A stretch of 64,000 nt of DNA from Pyricularia pennisetigena (GCF_004337985.1 NW_021940918.1:1860001-1924000), one strand, 5' to 3'. Counted from the first letter of the stretch, positions 24,176-37,827 are shown. The notes: generated from the sequence alone by a model not told the origin. Numbers and translations: made by a program.

Positions 24176-25567
24176 CTAGGAGGATGTTGTCTGCATGAAT
24201 TTCTTATCCAGGGCTCCCAAAGCACGCACATCTTCGTTGAATTGCTTGAGTGAAGGCAGGGTTTGCTTTTGGGCCCCTGCAGCCAAGGCAGCCGCTGCCA
24301 TAGCATAGGCCGACGTGCTAGGGGTGTGTTCCCGGCCAATGAGGCGAGGCGAGTTACCAGCGCTGCCGCCTCCCTCGGCTGTGCTTCTGGGGACCTCTGT
24401 GGTCGGGTGGAGTAGTGCTGAAAGGCTTGCCTTGTTGCCACTAGGAGCAGGGGCCGGGGCGCTGTCAGAATGCGAAGACCGAGGCGGCGAGACCGAGGTG
24501 TGCCTGGTTGGTGGTGTGTTCGTCGGAGGTAGAGCAGGCAACGGGGCTGGGAGTGCCCTGGCGCCCGCAGAACCATGTCTTGGATCGGGCATGTGGTGAG
24601 GGTGCAACTGTGAGTCTGTTGACGGGCGCGGTTGCGGCAAGCGCGGGGATCTGTGGGCGGCATATGCGGGCATCAAAGGACCCAAAGGTGGCGTCCTAGA
24701 CTGAGGAGCGGTCGAAACAGGTGGAGGAAGCGTCCGATCGAACTGAGGCGCAGCTTGAGGAGGAGGGGGCGATGCGTAAGGATAGTGGCCAGGCGGCGGT
24801 GCGTGCGGGTGCATATGACCGTGGTGAGGCGGCGGGTAGGCTGGCGGTGCGACTGTGTAGTGTGTGTATGGCGGTGTTGCAGGCGATGCTGGCCAGTGAG
24901 GGTAAGCATGCTGCACGTAATGTGGCGGATATGTGTGCGAGCCTGGGTGGAGGTGGTGAGGAGGACCGGCCATGTACGGTGCCTGCTGCATCGGTGCTCT
25001 TGTCATGGGCGGCACCTGTGCCTCGCTCATGCTTGATTCTGGGTACAAACCCTTTTCGGGATATATTTGGCGCAAGGCGGGATCCGCTGTTGGTACGGTG
25101 AGCTCTGCCTGACCGGCCATGGGCCTCGAGTAATATGAAATCAAGTGCAAATGTTGGCCTGTCGAGGTTGTGATGCTGAAAGACTGCTTCATCAGACCGT
25201 CCGCCTTGTATCTGTAGCCATCGGGCTCTGTCTCGTCTTGGGATCCGTCGCTACCGCGGCCCGAGTCGGGAGTCTTGCCGGCGCCTCTCCTCGCGTTACC
25301 AAAGCCACCTCCCCTCTTGCCCTCCATCTCGCGGTATGTGAGGAAGCTTCCGGATACTCTGCTGGCGCTCCATGACTTTCCATCTGTCCATCTCCTCATG
25401 CCGGCTTCCCTCTCGTCCCAAACAAAGACTGATCCGGAGCGTATTGACTGACGTTCCTTTTCTGAAAGTCTCCGTTGAACACGAGGCAGGAGACCTACTC
25501 TGCAAGCCTCGAATAGCTTTATGGCATCGGCAGGCGTCCTGACGAAGCCGTGGTATGTTTCCATCAT
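24176..25567 (-). CDS. PAC2: WOPR-domain transcription regulator, Gti1/Pac2 family
   Basis: Fungus-specific DNA-binding regulator of the Wor1/Ryp1/Sge1/Pac2 family, which control morphological switching, conidiation, mating or pathogenicity in different fungi. One exon of 463 residues. The N-terminus METYHGFVRTPADAIKLFEA is that of the Pac2 branch; the Sge1/Gti1/Wor1 branch starts differently. The first half of the WOPR domain spans about residues 1-84 and includes GSVFVWDEREAGMRRWTDG and SWSASRVSGSFLTYREMEG. A Gly/Arg/Asp-rich linker follows (85-117), then the second half at about 118-150 (MKQSFSITTSTGQHLHLISY). The rest is Pro-, His- and Tyr-rich and disordered, as usual for activators. Two Met codons open the frame (25567 and 25564); the second matches relatives better. 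The gene stands alone: 7.5 kb to the next gene downstream and 14.5 kb upstream. Confidence 0.93.
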   Translation of the reverse strand: MMETYHGFVRTPADAIKLFEACRVGLLPRVQRRLSEKERQSIRSGSVFVWDEREAGMRRWTDGKSWSASRVSGSFLTYREMEGKRGGGFGNARRGAGKTPDSGRGSDGSQDETEPDGYRYKADGLMKQSFSITTSTGQHLHLISYYSRPMAGQAELTVPTADPALRQIYPEKGLYPESSMSEAQVPPMTRAPMQQAPYMAGPPHHLHPGSHTYPPHYVQHAYPHWPASPATPPYTHYTVAPPAYPPPHHGHMHPHAPPPGHYPYASPPPPQAAPQFDRTLPPPVSTAPQSRTPPLGPLMPAYAAHRSPRLPQPRPSTDSQLHPHHMPDPRHGSAGARALPAPLPALPPTNTPPTRHTSVSPPRSSHSDSAPAPAPSGNKASLSALLHPTTEVPRSTAEGGGSAGNSPRLIGREHTPSTSAYAMAAAALAAGAQKQTLPSLKQFNEDVRALGALDKKFMQTTSS

Positions 25568-25589
25568 TTTGATGTATATGCGTGTATGT

Positions 25590-25632
25590 GTGTGTTTGCT
25601 CCGTATGTATGTGTATGTGTATGTGTATGTGT
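25590..25632. repeat. TATGTG-type tandem repeat in the PAC2 leader
   Basis: Hexanucleotide TATGTG units and related TGTGTA steps lie 25-65 bases upstream of the PAC2 start codon. On the gene strand the leader reads as repeated ACATAC. It is probably transcribed; length variation here could affect translation. Confidence 0.75.
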
Positions 25633-27546
25633 AAAGTAAAAAGGTGTAACGTGTGCCCGTACTGTCGTGGTTGGCTTGGGTTTAAGATGACGGGCAAAGA
25701 CGAAAGATAGAAGGGATGACTTTCCAAACAAAAAGGCGACCTAAGGGAACGTTGCCGATCGGTTGGGGCCAGGCTGTAGCTTATTTTAAGAGGAGCTGAA
25801 CCATGCAAAGAACGACGTAGTGTCGGCCAAGATGCGCACAGTAAAGAGTGGTCAAAATGCCATGCCTGAGAGGGATAGACTCGTGCAAGTGGAGAACGCG
25901 GACCACTTCCCAAATGAGGTTTTGGTTTGGGTTGGGTGGTGTGTGGACACGAGTGGGCGTGCTAAGCAAAAATTCCCCACAGCGCGGCGCCGCAGACCCT
26001 GGTAGCAGAGATCCGTTGGGCCTTGGCGTTTCTGGTGTGATGGCAAGTCTAGTCGAGCAGCGCGGCGGACGGCGGCCGAATTGCGAGTCGAGTCGAGCTG
26101 ATGGGTGGTCGGTCTACCAGGGCCCTCGATGAGACGCAAGTCGCGAGACCACAAAGTCAAGTGGTGTTATTTCTGTGGGACCCTCAGACTTGGCAGTTAG
26201 TGACGGGGATAAGTCAATCGGAATGGTGGGCGACGTGACAGAAGCTTAATCCAAGCAGCCTTCAGACACGCGGCGTAAGGGGCGGTCTTGTTCAAGTGTT
26301 GGATCGGTCGGGCTTCGGGCGCCCCCCTTTGTTTCCCAATCCGCGCAGAATCTTAACTGTGTGCCGGGATGACGGCACGGGGCAAAAGGAGCGCAACTTG
26401 CAACTCGATGCCTGCCAGGCAGTAGTATCTTCTAGGGTGGGTCCAACGTGGCTACCAGGCAGGCTAGGCAAGCCAACTTGGCTGCTGCTAGGCAAACGGG
26501 ACGGACGTACGAGACGTGCAAGGTCTGAAAGGGTATTTTGTTTTCTTGCTTTCCCTTTCCCTTTTCCCACCGATGCAAGTCTTGTCCAAAGGGAGCGATC
26601 GCCACAGCACCCACTTTAACGCTGTGACTGAGTAATGGGTTTGAATGCCTTTCGGCAGTTCTCGTACTTGACTTTTCATCCTGCTTTGAAATAACCCCCC
26701 CTTTGTGGTGAAATGATGACTAACAGAGCGAAAAAAATGATAAATTGAACTGCTAACCAGAGGCAGGAAAAGATCGAAGGGAGAAAATCTTTTTGGGCAA
26801 GGATGGAATGTCTGCTTTTTCGAAATATCGAGTAATGATGACTTTGATGACGACGGGGGAAAGAAGGGAAAGGCAGAAAGCAACACGAGACAGAAGGGGG
26901 GGAAAAAAAAAGAGAAAATAAAATAAAATAAAACAAAACCCAAGATACATACCAATATAGCGAGGCAAAAGGCAAAAAAATGCGCTCGGTTGTTGAAAAG
27001 GTGGTTTTTCTGTTCACAAGTCAAACGTTGGTCCAAGATGCGAGTGTCTTGGATTTTATTATTTCGTAGCCAAGCTCTCCCGCCAAGGTTGCAAAATCCG
27101 AACCTTGGTGTTCGGCCGTTTGACGATGATGTCGAGACCTGCGCAAGAGGTCACAGAAACGATGAGAGTAGGGTAAACACAAAAAAATAATCTCGTCTCC
27201 TGTCCCGATGTGCTGAGTATTGTCGCCCGATAAAAAGGCCGACGGGCGGAAGGGAAACAAGGTGCGTTGCGGTGCTTCTTTTGAGACGCACGTTTAAATG
27301 TGATTTTTTCTTGAGGTGCTTGGGTGATCGCTCCACTTTCCCTTTCTTTTTCTTTTCTTATTCTTTTCTTTTCTCCAGATGCAGGAAGGTACGCCCCAAG
27401 AAAAATTAAGACGACTCAAGCAAACAAACGGTGTAATGTACCGTAGCTGAGGTACAGGTAAGTAGAAGATGGGTACCTGGGCTTGTCGAAGGGGCCCAGA
27501 AGGTTGTCGCCCAAATTTTGGCTTTTGCACTAATAAACGAAAAGAT

Positions 27547-27600
27547 TTTTTTTAAAAAAAGGATAAAAAAGAAATTTTTAATTTCTTTTTTTAAAAAAAA
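27547..27600. repeat. Double T/A palindromic block
   Basis: Two T7-8/A7 palindromes flank a short inverted repeat, GAAATTTTTAATTTC. The block could form a hairpin or act as a nucleosome-depleted element; no gene lies near it. Confidence 0.7.
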
Positions 27601-28224
27601 GCAAGCTCCCTTCAATTTTTAGTCTGACTCTCTTCTGTGGGCGGATGCAACGGGGTGCAAACGGCCAACCAACTCAAATCTCGTTGGGTTGGCTGCTTTG
27701 CTGAACTGTTTGCTTCGTTTAGACTGGCGACGGCGATGCTGCAGCCAAGCGGTACATGTCTCGGAGCCAGAGTGAGAGATGCTTGAAGTGTAGCAGTTTC
27801 TCAATGCCTTTGTGATACGCTGCTGCTGAAGTCCAAGGACGGTTCGGTGCACCCTGGCGAGTCTGGGTGTGAAGTCGGTTCGAGTTCAGAAGATGGTTGT
27901 TGCCGATGAAGGGCGCTGTCCTATCTTCTTATTTTATGGGTTTACTTGTTTCATCCCTCGATCCCTCAATTCAGTGATATCCCTAGCTAGAGTCTCGTAG
28001 GCGATAGATGCGGTAGGTATGTTGGTGTGTCTCAGTTACTTGTTGTCTTAGATGTCCCTGATCGATTATCAGTATCGATGAAAGGATACTCAATGCATGC
28101 ATAAAGAAAAGATAAAAGAATAAAAAAGAGACAAGCAGGATCGTCTGGACTTGTAGAATAGAAACATAAGAAGGGCGAGCGGGCTGGTGATGGTTAATAA
28201 AAAGGCCCGCACCGTCACGTCAGC

Positions 28225-28259
28225 GGATGGATTGGATTGGATGGGATGGGATGGGATGA
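28225..28259. repeat. GGATG/GGATT pentanucleotide repeat
   Basis: About seven units, GGATG or GGATT in the left part and GGATG to the right. A simple minisatellite in the desert. Confidence 0.8.
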
Positions 28260-29751
28260 GACGAGCAAGAGTACAGCGAGCCAAAGGCCAAGAAGGTCTT
28301 ACTTGCGGCTGCCTTTGCGGTTGCTCGGTAGCGGTATAGTACTCTGTTTAGAGTACCAAGCAGCACAAAGAACCGAGACCAAGCCTTCTCGGCGTTAGAC
28401 AGCCAGGCTGGGGCTTGGGGCTGGACAAAGAGGGGGACGATGAGAGAGGGAAATGCCTTAGTGGAGGGATGCCTGCACACCCATAATTACCATACATACG
28501 CCCAAGAAAAGAAAAGTCAAGAATGCTTGCTAGGTACAATCCAGTACACAACAAAAGCCACTTTTGCGCCGTAGCTGCCAATCGCGAGCCGCCGGTGAGG
28601 CGGCGGGCGTAATGCTTGACATGGGAATTGGTAAAATTTCAAGCTTATTTTGCATGACCCACCCGCCCAGATTCTTGGTGCCTGCCGCCAAGCTTACCAT
28701 CCTTGAGCCAGGAAGGGAGTTAATCTGCGTGCGACTTGTGTACATCGTACGCCGAGAAGAGGTGGTGGTGTGGAGACCTTGGTTCTTACAGCCCCGCTGC
28801 CCGCCCCAGGTTGCAGTACCCTTGGCGTTGTGGCTAAGTAACATTTTCGTACCTCTTGGGCTATTAATTGCTTTATTGTGGTAATGTAGGATCAAGTCTG
28901 CGACTTGGGTGTGTGATGTTTGTTTATTACTTTACTTTTCCCAGCATTCCCAAGCCAGGCACCATCCGTCAACCCTTGGGCAATTAACCTTTCGGGCCCG
29001 TTAGCACCGGTTGGCGGCGCTAAACTGCCATATCTACCCGACTGTCCGGCGTTTGAGTGAATCGAGTAAGTGAGAACCCAGAGGACGCTTTAACTCCACT
29101 GTCATGGTATGTGATTTCATGAAAGTAAAGTAAAAAAAAAAAAAAAAAAAAAAACTATAAGCAAAAATCCTGGCATTTGTATAGTTTATTTTTATTTCAT
29201 TTTGACTCCTTTAGCTCTATGGTACCCTTTCTCTCGGGCCATTACTTAGTCATTACGTACGTATAGCTGGCTGGTTGCTTGCACATTATTTTGCACCGCC
29301 GGTGCTATATTCGTGCGAGCGTCTTCCCGGCGAGCTGCCATGTCTGTTAAAAGCCGAAATTTTGAAAGAGGGGTCCACTTGGAATGGGGGTGTGTGGACG
29401 CCAAGGTACCACATGTTACCAGTAATCGTGTCTTCTCCCCACTCAAACGACTCCCCACCTCCCAATTCAAGGCAACGACTTACGCTGCAACCGCACTGCT
29501 GCTTTGCTCATGCCATCATGTCATCCCTTGTGTGGTTGCCCGTAACCCAAGACTGGGTGCTGACAGTCAGGCGCTGCCTGCGCTGCGGACCGGGTGCAGT
29601 CCGAGATCATGCGCTGCACATTCCGAACCCTTACAACCAGAGCAAGATGATGGTTCTTGGATGATAAATTTTACGTTTGCACAAGATTAAAAGGCGACGA
29701 GCCGGTCAGCAAGCATAATCTGGGTTCCAGATTACTACAGTTATGCCTCTT

Positions 29752-29752
<1 letters not shown>

Positions 29753-29804
<52 letters not shown>
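29753..29804. repeat. T52 homopolymer
   Basis: Fifty-two consecutive T, the longest homopolymer in the window. No upstream element that would make it a retroposon tail was recognised. Confidence 0.95.
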
Positions 29805-29807
<3 letters not shown>

Positions 29808-32800
29808 TATTCAGGACTGGAAAATTAGGAAACCTTATTCATAGTAGACAATCAAGACAAAAAAACTCAAAATCTACCCACCCCGTTTTTTTTTTCTTTT
29901 TTCGTCTGTTCGTTGCTTCATCCTTAATCCTTGGCGGTTATATGCAGCACGCGGCCGGAGTATTCCCAGAAACCGGGCGGGCATCTTTCGCCGTTGGACA
30001 CCGGCGCAGGTTAGTTGCAGAAAACCAAATTGCATGCTAACGTAACTTGCAAGCGGCGCTATTGGAAACAAGAACAACCAGCAAAGTAAAAAAACTTGAC
30101 TAATAAAACAATGGAGAATATTATTTTAGTAACAACTTGCTCGATGACACACACACGAAGGGGGGAAAAAAAGGTGAGATGCTGCTCACTAAAGCAAAAC
30201 AGCACGTTTTACAGAACAACAACCGTCAATAGCCTGGGTGCGAGTTTATTACTCTTATTAGCGTGAACTTCGGTGCCACAGGACTCGGTTGACGAATTTT
30301 TGACCGTAGGCGGAATTTGCCGTTTCTGGCTTTGGCAGATCAATCTGCCTTTTCCCAAACCCTGCATGGGTGGAACTAAGGGTGCAATGGAAGGTTTCTC
30401 ACATCGACCTCGACAACGTTTGCTGCGACCCAAGAAGTGTCTTGACTTCGAGGCAAGGAAACACACCTAGGTACCCCACCAGTTTGAGTAAAAATAAAAT
30501 AAAAATAATAAGCATGAGTTGGACGACGAGTCATGACCCCCTCCCCTCCTTGATTGTTTCTACCACTGATTACTCTATTGCGAGCAACGGAGCAGGGGTC
30601 GAGGGGGGTTCCCGCTTCCTCGCTCTTACCCGTCTTGTCTAATCTTGCTCGGGTCAGCCTTTGGGCTCGATTTGGGGGCGCCCGAAGTTTCCTAAAATTG
30701 AATCGGGGTTTAGTGAGACTCAGATAGAGAAAGGGAGGGGGGGCTGACAAGACGCAATGCTTATTTTGTCCCATTGGCCCCCAAAAAAGATGGAGGAGAA
30801 CAAATGGGAAAAGAAATGGTAGCCCAGACACGCCAAAGGCGTCATGTGGGCGGGTACTTGACACCACGCGATCCAGAGGGACGCGCCGGGTTAATTTGTG
30901 ATTAATACCACGTAAACATTCGACCAAAAAGCCTACTGGCGCGGCACTCTCCGTTCAGGGTTTACCTTTGCCGGGGCTTGCCTTGTTTCTAACTGCAGAC
31001 TGCACCATCCCCGTCCCATTAAGCTTTTCTTTTTTTCTGTTGATTTTTTTTTTTCTCTCTTCAATGAAAATGGACATAAACGCCCGTCGGTGGTAAGGGA
31101 TCCCAACCTTGAGCTCGGTGATATGCAGGTCAAGTACTCCGTACTTTCTTAAATTTTTTCCCGTCTTCCTTAATGTTTATCCTGTCCAATCAGCCTGAAC
31201 CTTGTTCTTCGGTCCTTTTGCACAGCCATTTCCGCGGTTTTGGTTTGGCAGCTGGGACGAAAAAGAAGGCTAGACGATGGTGAGGTGAAGTGAAGTTGAG
31301 GTGGAAGCGCTGCGCTAAGCCGCCCTTTTCTCCTTCTCCCCCACCGTCATAAGGACAGCGCCTCATACCAACGCCTCATGGCCCTTTTTTGTCTGTTATT
31401 GCCATGTCAGAGTCTATCTCCATTGGGATGACACACATAAGCAAACCAAGATGCTCGTAACAGGACCTTGCATACTGAATCAACACAGATTCGGAAACAG
31501 TCAAATCGTCAGCCCCCTGGGGTTAGCATGTCTAAAGGTGTCTGACATATTGCCACAGAGCATCACCACTGTCATCATCGATCCCACACGGAACCTCGAT
31601 TGTTGACATGAACCAACAGACGCCAACGTGGGCGCCAAAACCAAGCTTAGCCTCAGGATTTCGGCCGAAAAGTGTCTCACAGGGCGGTCTTTTTTGTCTG
31701 TTCGTTCTTTTCGTTTACCAAGTTTACGTTATCAAGCTTTCTTAATTTCTCTCTCTCTTTCTTTTTATTTTTTTCTTTCTTGTCCTTCGTGGCATAGACT
31801 CAGCGGTCTGGACAAGGCTGTGCACAATAATACCCCTGGCAAGGAAACGGTACCGGGCTTACAGTGTGTACCGGCATAGCCTGACTTCTATCGGTAACCA
31901 CCTTGGTGCATCTGTGTATTTGTGTCCGTCGGACAGATACGAGTAAAAAGATAGAAAAATAAAGGTCAAATTATTTCTATTGGTATGACAACATTTCTCG
32001 ATCTGCACACGGCTGCATGGCTCTTCGCGTCACGCGGCAAGGAGCCTCGGGGTTCTTTTCCCTCCCTGGGAAGCGAGGGATTGTACAGCCTGGCGACCTG
32101 ACTACAATAGTGAAATTTGCATGCTTAACAACAGGTCTCCACTAGCTCGGTACTCTCTATCTCTCCCTCCCCGTCCCTCTTCTCTTGATTTGCTGACAAT
32201 AAAGTCTTTGCTTACAGTAGAGTCAAATCCCGAGACAGGCACATGAAAATATAATACGCCACGATGCAAGGAGAGTTGTGGATAATGCTTACTTGTTTTT
32301 CACCCTAATCCGACCTCACATGCGAGAATCGCTTCCTTTTCTGACTGGCCACGGCGTATAAGTAACTTCATTATCACTCACCACACCCACACCATAAGCA
32401 CATCTGAACAAGCAAAGTGTCACTTTTTTGACTGCTGCTTCGCCTCTTCGGGTAGCGGTATTACAAACTCGCGAAACCGAACGAAGGGGTCGGCTTTCGT
32501 CGGAAGCCCTGCTCGAATTAGCAAAGGCTAGAGTAAGTGAAATGTAGCACAAATCGGTGAGCATGACTCTTTTCTTGCTGTTTGCCGCTGCCCACCCCTA
32601 CAAGAAAAATCAATAGAAAGAGAAAAAAGAGATATAGCCGTTTCTGGTTACAAGTGTCGGAGTAGAACGGCGGACAATCGGGGATCGGCTGCTAGAACGA
32701 CCTGGAACGGTAAGGCGCCGAGCTTGGGTTTCGGGAAATCTGCAGCAGGAAGCCTTGAATGGGCCTTGACTGAGCTTGGAGTCTAGGTTTGCGGACTCTC

Positions 32801-34118
32801 GGATCAGTGCGATATACTCCGTGCCTATCCGTTGAACCCGCGTGATGTCTGCGATTCCGAGTCCTGCCAAGGTTTGCTAGATACAGTATCTGTCAAGTAT
32901 TGGAAAAGCTTCGGTTGAAGAAGGGAAAGACTAGTAAAGTAACAAAAATGCTAACTACCAACATGTGAACAGGAAATACACGAGAATCTAACTTTCCGAA
33001 TATGCATATATGCATATTTTAACTTTTGTAATAAGAATCGGGAAGATTTGAGTTGGGACCAGCTTGACCGTTTACTACGACGTGCAGCTAGGCTATGATC
33101 TCCGCCGGGTATACTTTGCCATTCGCATCTAAGTGAAAGAGAACACCTGAACAATATAAGCTCAAATTCATAGTCCCGCTAAAAAGAGCTGAGAAATAAC
33201 CTGATAAGAGGAAAAAAAAAAAACCGAGTAAGGAATGGACTGACAATAAGGACTAGGCTCATCCTCGTCTAGTCTAATTGCCCCCGTTCACACCCTCTTC
33301 CAAGCTTGGCCGTATTATACTTAAACGAGTGATACTGTACGCGTAAGTAGTATATGAAGGGGCGAAAGAAAAGAAACCAAGAGAGCATGTAACTTCGCTA
33401 CTCGGATGCATCTTACATCACGTACGTTGGAACCTAGCCGATAATTCCTGTCCCCCTTGTCACGCTTGTCTCCCACTTTCCGTACCTTCGGACTCCAATC
33501 TCGCGCGTAATGCCCGGGGGGGGGGGAACAGGACAGCACGGCCTAACCGGCACGTCGGACCACATGGGGCCAGGTGGATGGGCTCGGTTGGGATAACGCC
33601 CTTCTCTTGCGCTGCCTACTTGTACTTACTGCACCCGCGTACTTTGCTGTGCTTATCCGCCGGGTGGAACGTGATCAGCGAGACACAAATCAAACTTGCC
33701 CTGGCTGGTCCGGCTGCGTACCTACTCCATAATGATCGGCAAAGTGCCTTTGAATCAAGTTGGTTATCTTCGTTTGCTTGCTTCTTCCAAGAGCCTGGAA
33801 AAAAAAAAGACGCGAAAGTAAATGGGGAATGATACAATGCATTCCAGTCCATTTTGGGAAATGCCTGCATAGTCCGTCCGTATTACCGGTGATCAAGTAT
33901 CTCTTTATTTCGCCTTTTTTTTTTTAATCATTTTTTCCCCCTCGTCTTTTCCCCATTTCTCCCCTTGATTCTTTATCAGTCTTGGCACATCCTCATCCGT
34001 GCAATGGAAACAGATGGGGCGCGTAGAAATTATCGAGAATATGAATGGGGGATTGAAAGGATGATCTATAGGCTTGGCATGAGAGGGGCTGCTTCGCAAC
34101 GCGCACACGCTGGTCTCC

Positions 34119-34119
<1 letters not shown>

Positions 34120-34151
<32 letters not shown>
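34120..34151. repeat. T32 homopolymer
   Basis: Thirty-two consecutive T in the desert; one of many long A/T runs in this part of the window. Confidence 0.93.
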
Positions 34152-37100
34152 CAAGTCAGTCAAGTCAAGCCTAGCCCTTGATGCATAACACTAATGTTTC
34201 TTCTTGTCTTGGGGAGGGACTGCCGCACCTCAAAATGTATGCTTATTTTTTATTTATTAATTATTTCCCCCCCCCTCTCATTACCCCTCCCATCGTCCAA
34301 TGGGATCGCTCAAAGGTAGATCTGACGGCATCAACTCAAAAAATCGGCCGCAACGAATTAAAAGACACGAAAAGAACACTTGGCTTTTGCCACTTAACCG
34401 GGTCAGTCAGTCAGCCTTGACCGTTCTAAGCAGAATTTCCGAGATAAAGATGCAAAATAGTAAAAAATTCCATCGATTTTCGAGAAGGCAAAAAGTGGAT
34501 TCACAAGTCGCACGGAAGCAAGATAATAAGATGTGGCTTGCTCAAGGTCTCTCAAGTTTGCTCAACTTGACCTCCGAAGCATCGGCGCCAGCAAGATTAG
34601 GGTAAAGCCTAGCTTTTACAGCCGTAATCCCCACACGAGAAAACGACGGAGAAAAAAAAAAGAAAGAGGTTCCATGACAATGCGGTATCTTATTCTCAGC
34701 CGTTGACGGTCATGCAGGTCTCAGGCGCGTCGCTTCGTTCGCTATTTTGCACTATCGCTTCAGCTGCTGGGTCCTTTTTTTTTTTTTTTTTTTTTACGGT
34801 GTAGCTCGGAGGGTTCGGTACTAAACCACCCCCCACCCCGGCTCTCGTGCCACAAGCTCTCCACACCTGTGTCATTTTGCAAGGGTGGCCAGAGGAACAA
34901 CGAAAAAAAAAGGCAGTGCGAAGAAAGCCAAGAGCAAAACAATAACAAGAGCATAAAAGCTGAAGAACAAGTTTGCCGTGGCGTACAGTAAGCCAAGCAA
35001 AACCTCTGGCGGTCAGCCCCTCCCCTACTCCTCGGACCAGCAAAAAAAAAAAAAAAAAAAAAACGCAAACGGACCACATGATGTCGTCTGCCAACAGCAC
35101 TAGTTTCTTGAAAGGGGGAGCCGGAATGGGCTGGTGTCGTCGTGGTGCGGGTTTATGCCAAGCTTTCCCAGGTCGGTGGTAGCATACCGTAACGTATTCG
35201 GAGGAGGCCTTGTCATCGGCAGCTTGTTTTTGTTTGCCTACTCGGGGTCGGCGAAGACGGGCTGAACTACAAAAAGGATATCCGCGGGTTAATGTTTTTG
35301 TCATTTGTCACTATGGTCCTCACACCCCTCCCAAAGTTTACGCCAAGGCATCGAGGGCTAGCCAAGCGAGTCAGACGTCACACGAAGTTCCTTGGCTGGG
35401 AGCTGGAGGTTAAAGTGCGATAGGTAATGAAGAATAAGACCACAAACAAAAAAACCCCCCGGCGAGCGCGAGACACAAGCCACTGCTTGCTACTGGGTAG
35501 GCAGGTAAGCAATATTTCGCTCATGTTCTGTAACCCCAGAATGAAATTTGAGTTCGGACAAAACAAATACGGTAGGTACTTGGTCAACTTTACACACACC
35601 AACTGCTGCCAAGATGCCGGCACATCGCCTATTAAGGCTGTTTATTTTACGAGCGCGGCCTCTTTTCTTATCGGCTTACCAGCCATGCATCTTTAGTTGC
35701 TTACCCTTACCGTTAATTACCGTTTGGGCTAACTTGGGGTAGGTTTTTGCTGATTTGTCTATACTACTAGGTACGTACATACAGTGCAGTAGTATTACTG
35801 GCCTAAGGTTAGGAAAAAAAAGGTAGCCGACCACCCATCCTACTTCATTTCCTCCCCGCTTATTTATGGGCTATGAGTTCTATGACGAGAAACAAAAAAG
35901 AGGACACAAACCAATAGCCGACAGACTTGGCGTTCACTGCAAAAGCAGATTACGTCAAAGTGCCCATCAGTCAAATAGCCCCGCTTTAAGCTTAATTCAA
36001 AGTCGCAGCTGATGCGATGCACATCTCGTCCCATCGCGCCAAGGGTCATGAGCAACAAAAAAAAAAAAAAAAAATCCAGCTTTCCAACCAACGGGGGAAA
36101 AGAAAAGGAAAATAAAAGAAAAATGTCTCACCGCCAAGAAGGAAACAGAATTGACGGCAAAGATAAACTCAATGCGCCAATCTAATCCAATCCTTGGCGG
36201 CCAAATAATTTTCCTGTGCCAGACAACGATGAGAGGGATATCGCTCCCACAGTTCGTAGTAAAATATTTTAGAGTTAATAAACGTTCCATTTGCATGTTG
36301 GCATTGTGTTGTTAGTTGCTGTGAGTGGAGACCGGAATTGGTAGGACAATAATTCAACCGCCGGATTTGAACTGAACAGAAATAAAAATAAATAAATAAA
36401 AATTGAGACAGCTTTCCAAAACGGGTAAAAAGAGCTCATTGCTATCCGTTCCTCCTCTTTTGGTGTCGGTATACAGCCAAGGTAATCCATCACTGCGTAA
36501 TCCCTCTGTCTCTCTCACCCAGTCGAGGCTTTCCCCTTGTTAAACCAGGCCCGGGGCTGGAAAGCTTTTTCTCTTGGCATGGGAAGCCTTGGCCTATCTT
36601 TAGGTGCTAAAACCCTGTTCGAAAGGGAAGGTTAGGGGGCCCCCCACTGATGAGCCCTCTGTGGACACGCGGCAGAACGTTTGTCGAGATTGTCCCATGG
36701 CGGCCGGTTTGATTGGAGTAAGATGTCGATGGGAAAGTGGGATGGGGAATCAACAAGGGGGGTAAAGAAGAAAAATTGATGATGTGCCGACTTGTCCGGG
36801 TGGTTTGTCTTGGTGACACGTGCATTGCATGTTACAGACGAGATCGTCAAATCATCAAGGTAGTAGTGGACAGAGGGTTGTAATGAATTCTTTTTTTTTT
36901 TTTTTTTTTTCTCCCAATCAAAACGTCCGCACAAATTATACCGGCGTGTTAGCAGCCGCGTAATAGTCATCTGCAGTAACCACATAGCCTTAATTCCCAC
37001 CCAGCTCAAACTGCAAGATTGTTCGGGCCGCAAATTCCAGGCATAGACAACCACGATAACGACACTCAAGCTTGGCAGAGTCCTTTCTTCACCTTCTTTT

Positions 37101-37251
37101 CCTAGTCGGCAATGTGGAGCTTTTGGTCCGCTACCAAGCATCCTTCCAAGTAGATCCAAGATCTTGGCCATCTCGCTTTTATTATTTTATTTTCCATGCG
37201 AACCAACCTTCTCGCTTTGGCTGACGGCAAAGTAAGCAAAGCGTCAGGGCT

Positions 37252-37252
<1 letters not shown>

Positions 37253-37293
<41 letters not shown>
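37253..37293. repeat. T41 homopolymer
   Basis: Forty-one consecutive T, second longest in the window. Confidence 0.95.
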
Positions 37294-37295
<2 letters not shown>

Positions 37296-37801
37296 GTCCC
37301 GGATCTGTCGGGAAGCTGAAAGAAGTAAGAAAGATGGTCAATCGCGTCTAGCCCTCCCTCTCCCCACCAGTGCTGCGGAGTCTTTTCATGAGAGGATCAA
37401 AGTGCACTTTTTTTTTCTTCTTCTCCTTGTCCCATCTCGCAATCCCATCCTGATTAGAGTAGCACAGCAGCATATGACTACGTAATGCTCACTAAGAGCC
37501 AAATAGGTCCCAGACGCCGTGGATTCCGTGCCGCAGTTCTCAAACCCGAGCTGACTGGGCTATGTGGGTGTGGGGTGTGGATGTGCGTGGGTATTTCTGT
37601 TCTTTTCTTTTTTATTCCTCTCCCACCCAAGTAATGTAGTACTGCCGCGTGATCCTATTGAGCCAACAATAGCCGCGACGGAGGTGCTGCCGAATCCACA
37701 ATCCCGTCAGCGCGGCGTTTATTACCTCGCCTCAAGGCTGGAGAAGGCGGGACCTAGAACCGCTTTTCGGGACCCGATTCGAACTGAGCAGTAGAAGATA
37801 C

Positions 37802-37827
37802 AAAAAAAAAAAAAAAAAAAAAAAAAA
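37802..37827. repeat. A26 homopolymer
   Basis: Twenty-six consecutive A, about 500 bases right of the T41 tract and in the opposite orientation. Confidence 0.93.

Larger units (their letters stand above)
25568..32000. other. Gene desert upstream of PAC2, proximal part
   Basis: No gene is recognised. The first several hundred bases are presumably the PAC2 leader and promoter. Farther on there are a GGATG/GGATT pentanucleotide run (28225-28259), a GC-rich 6-bp hairpin with a 5-base loop at 28588-28604, A23 at 29132-29154, T52 at 29753-29804 and a T/A palindromic block at 27547-27600. Short open frames on both strands have no recognisable content. Confidence 0.5.

Noticed and set aside
28588..28604. 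GCCGCC/GGCGGC hairpin with 5-base loop
   Set aside because: Six pairs only, no neighbouring gene and no U-run; too little to call a terminator or RNA gene.
26313..30688. CTTCGGGCGCCCCC at 26313 and its reverse complement at 30675
   Set aside because: Fourteen bases with no similarity beyond; not enough for an inverted repeat of an element.
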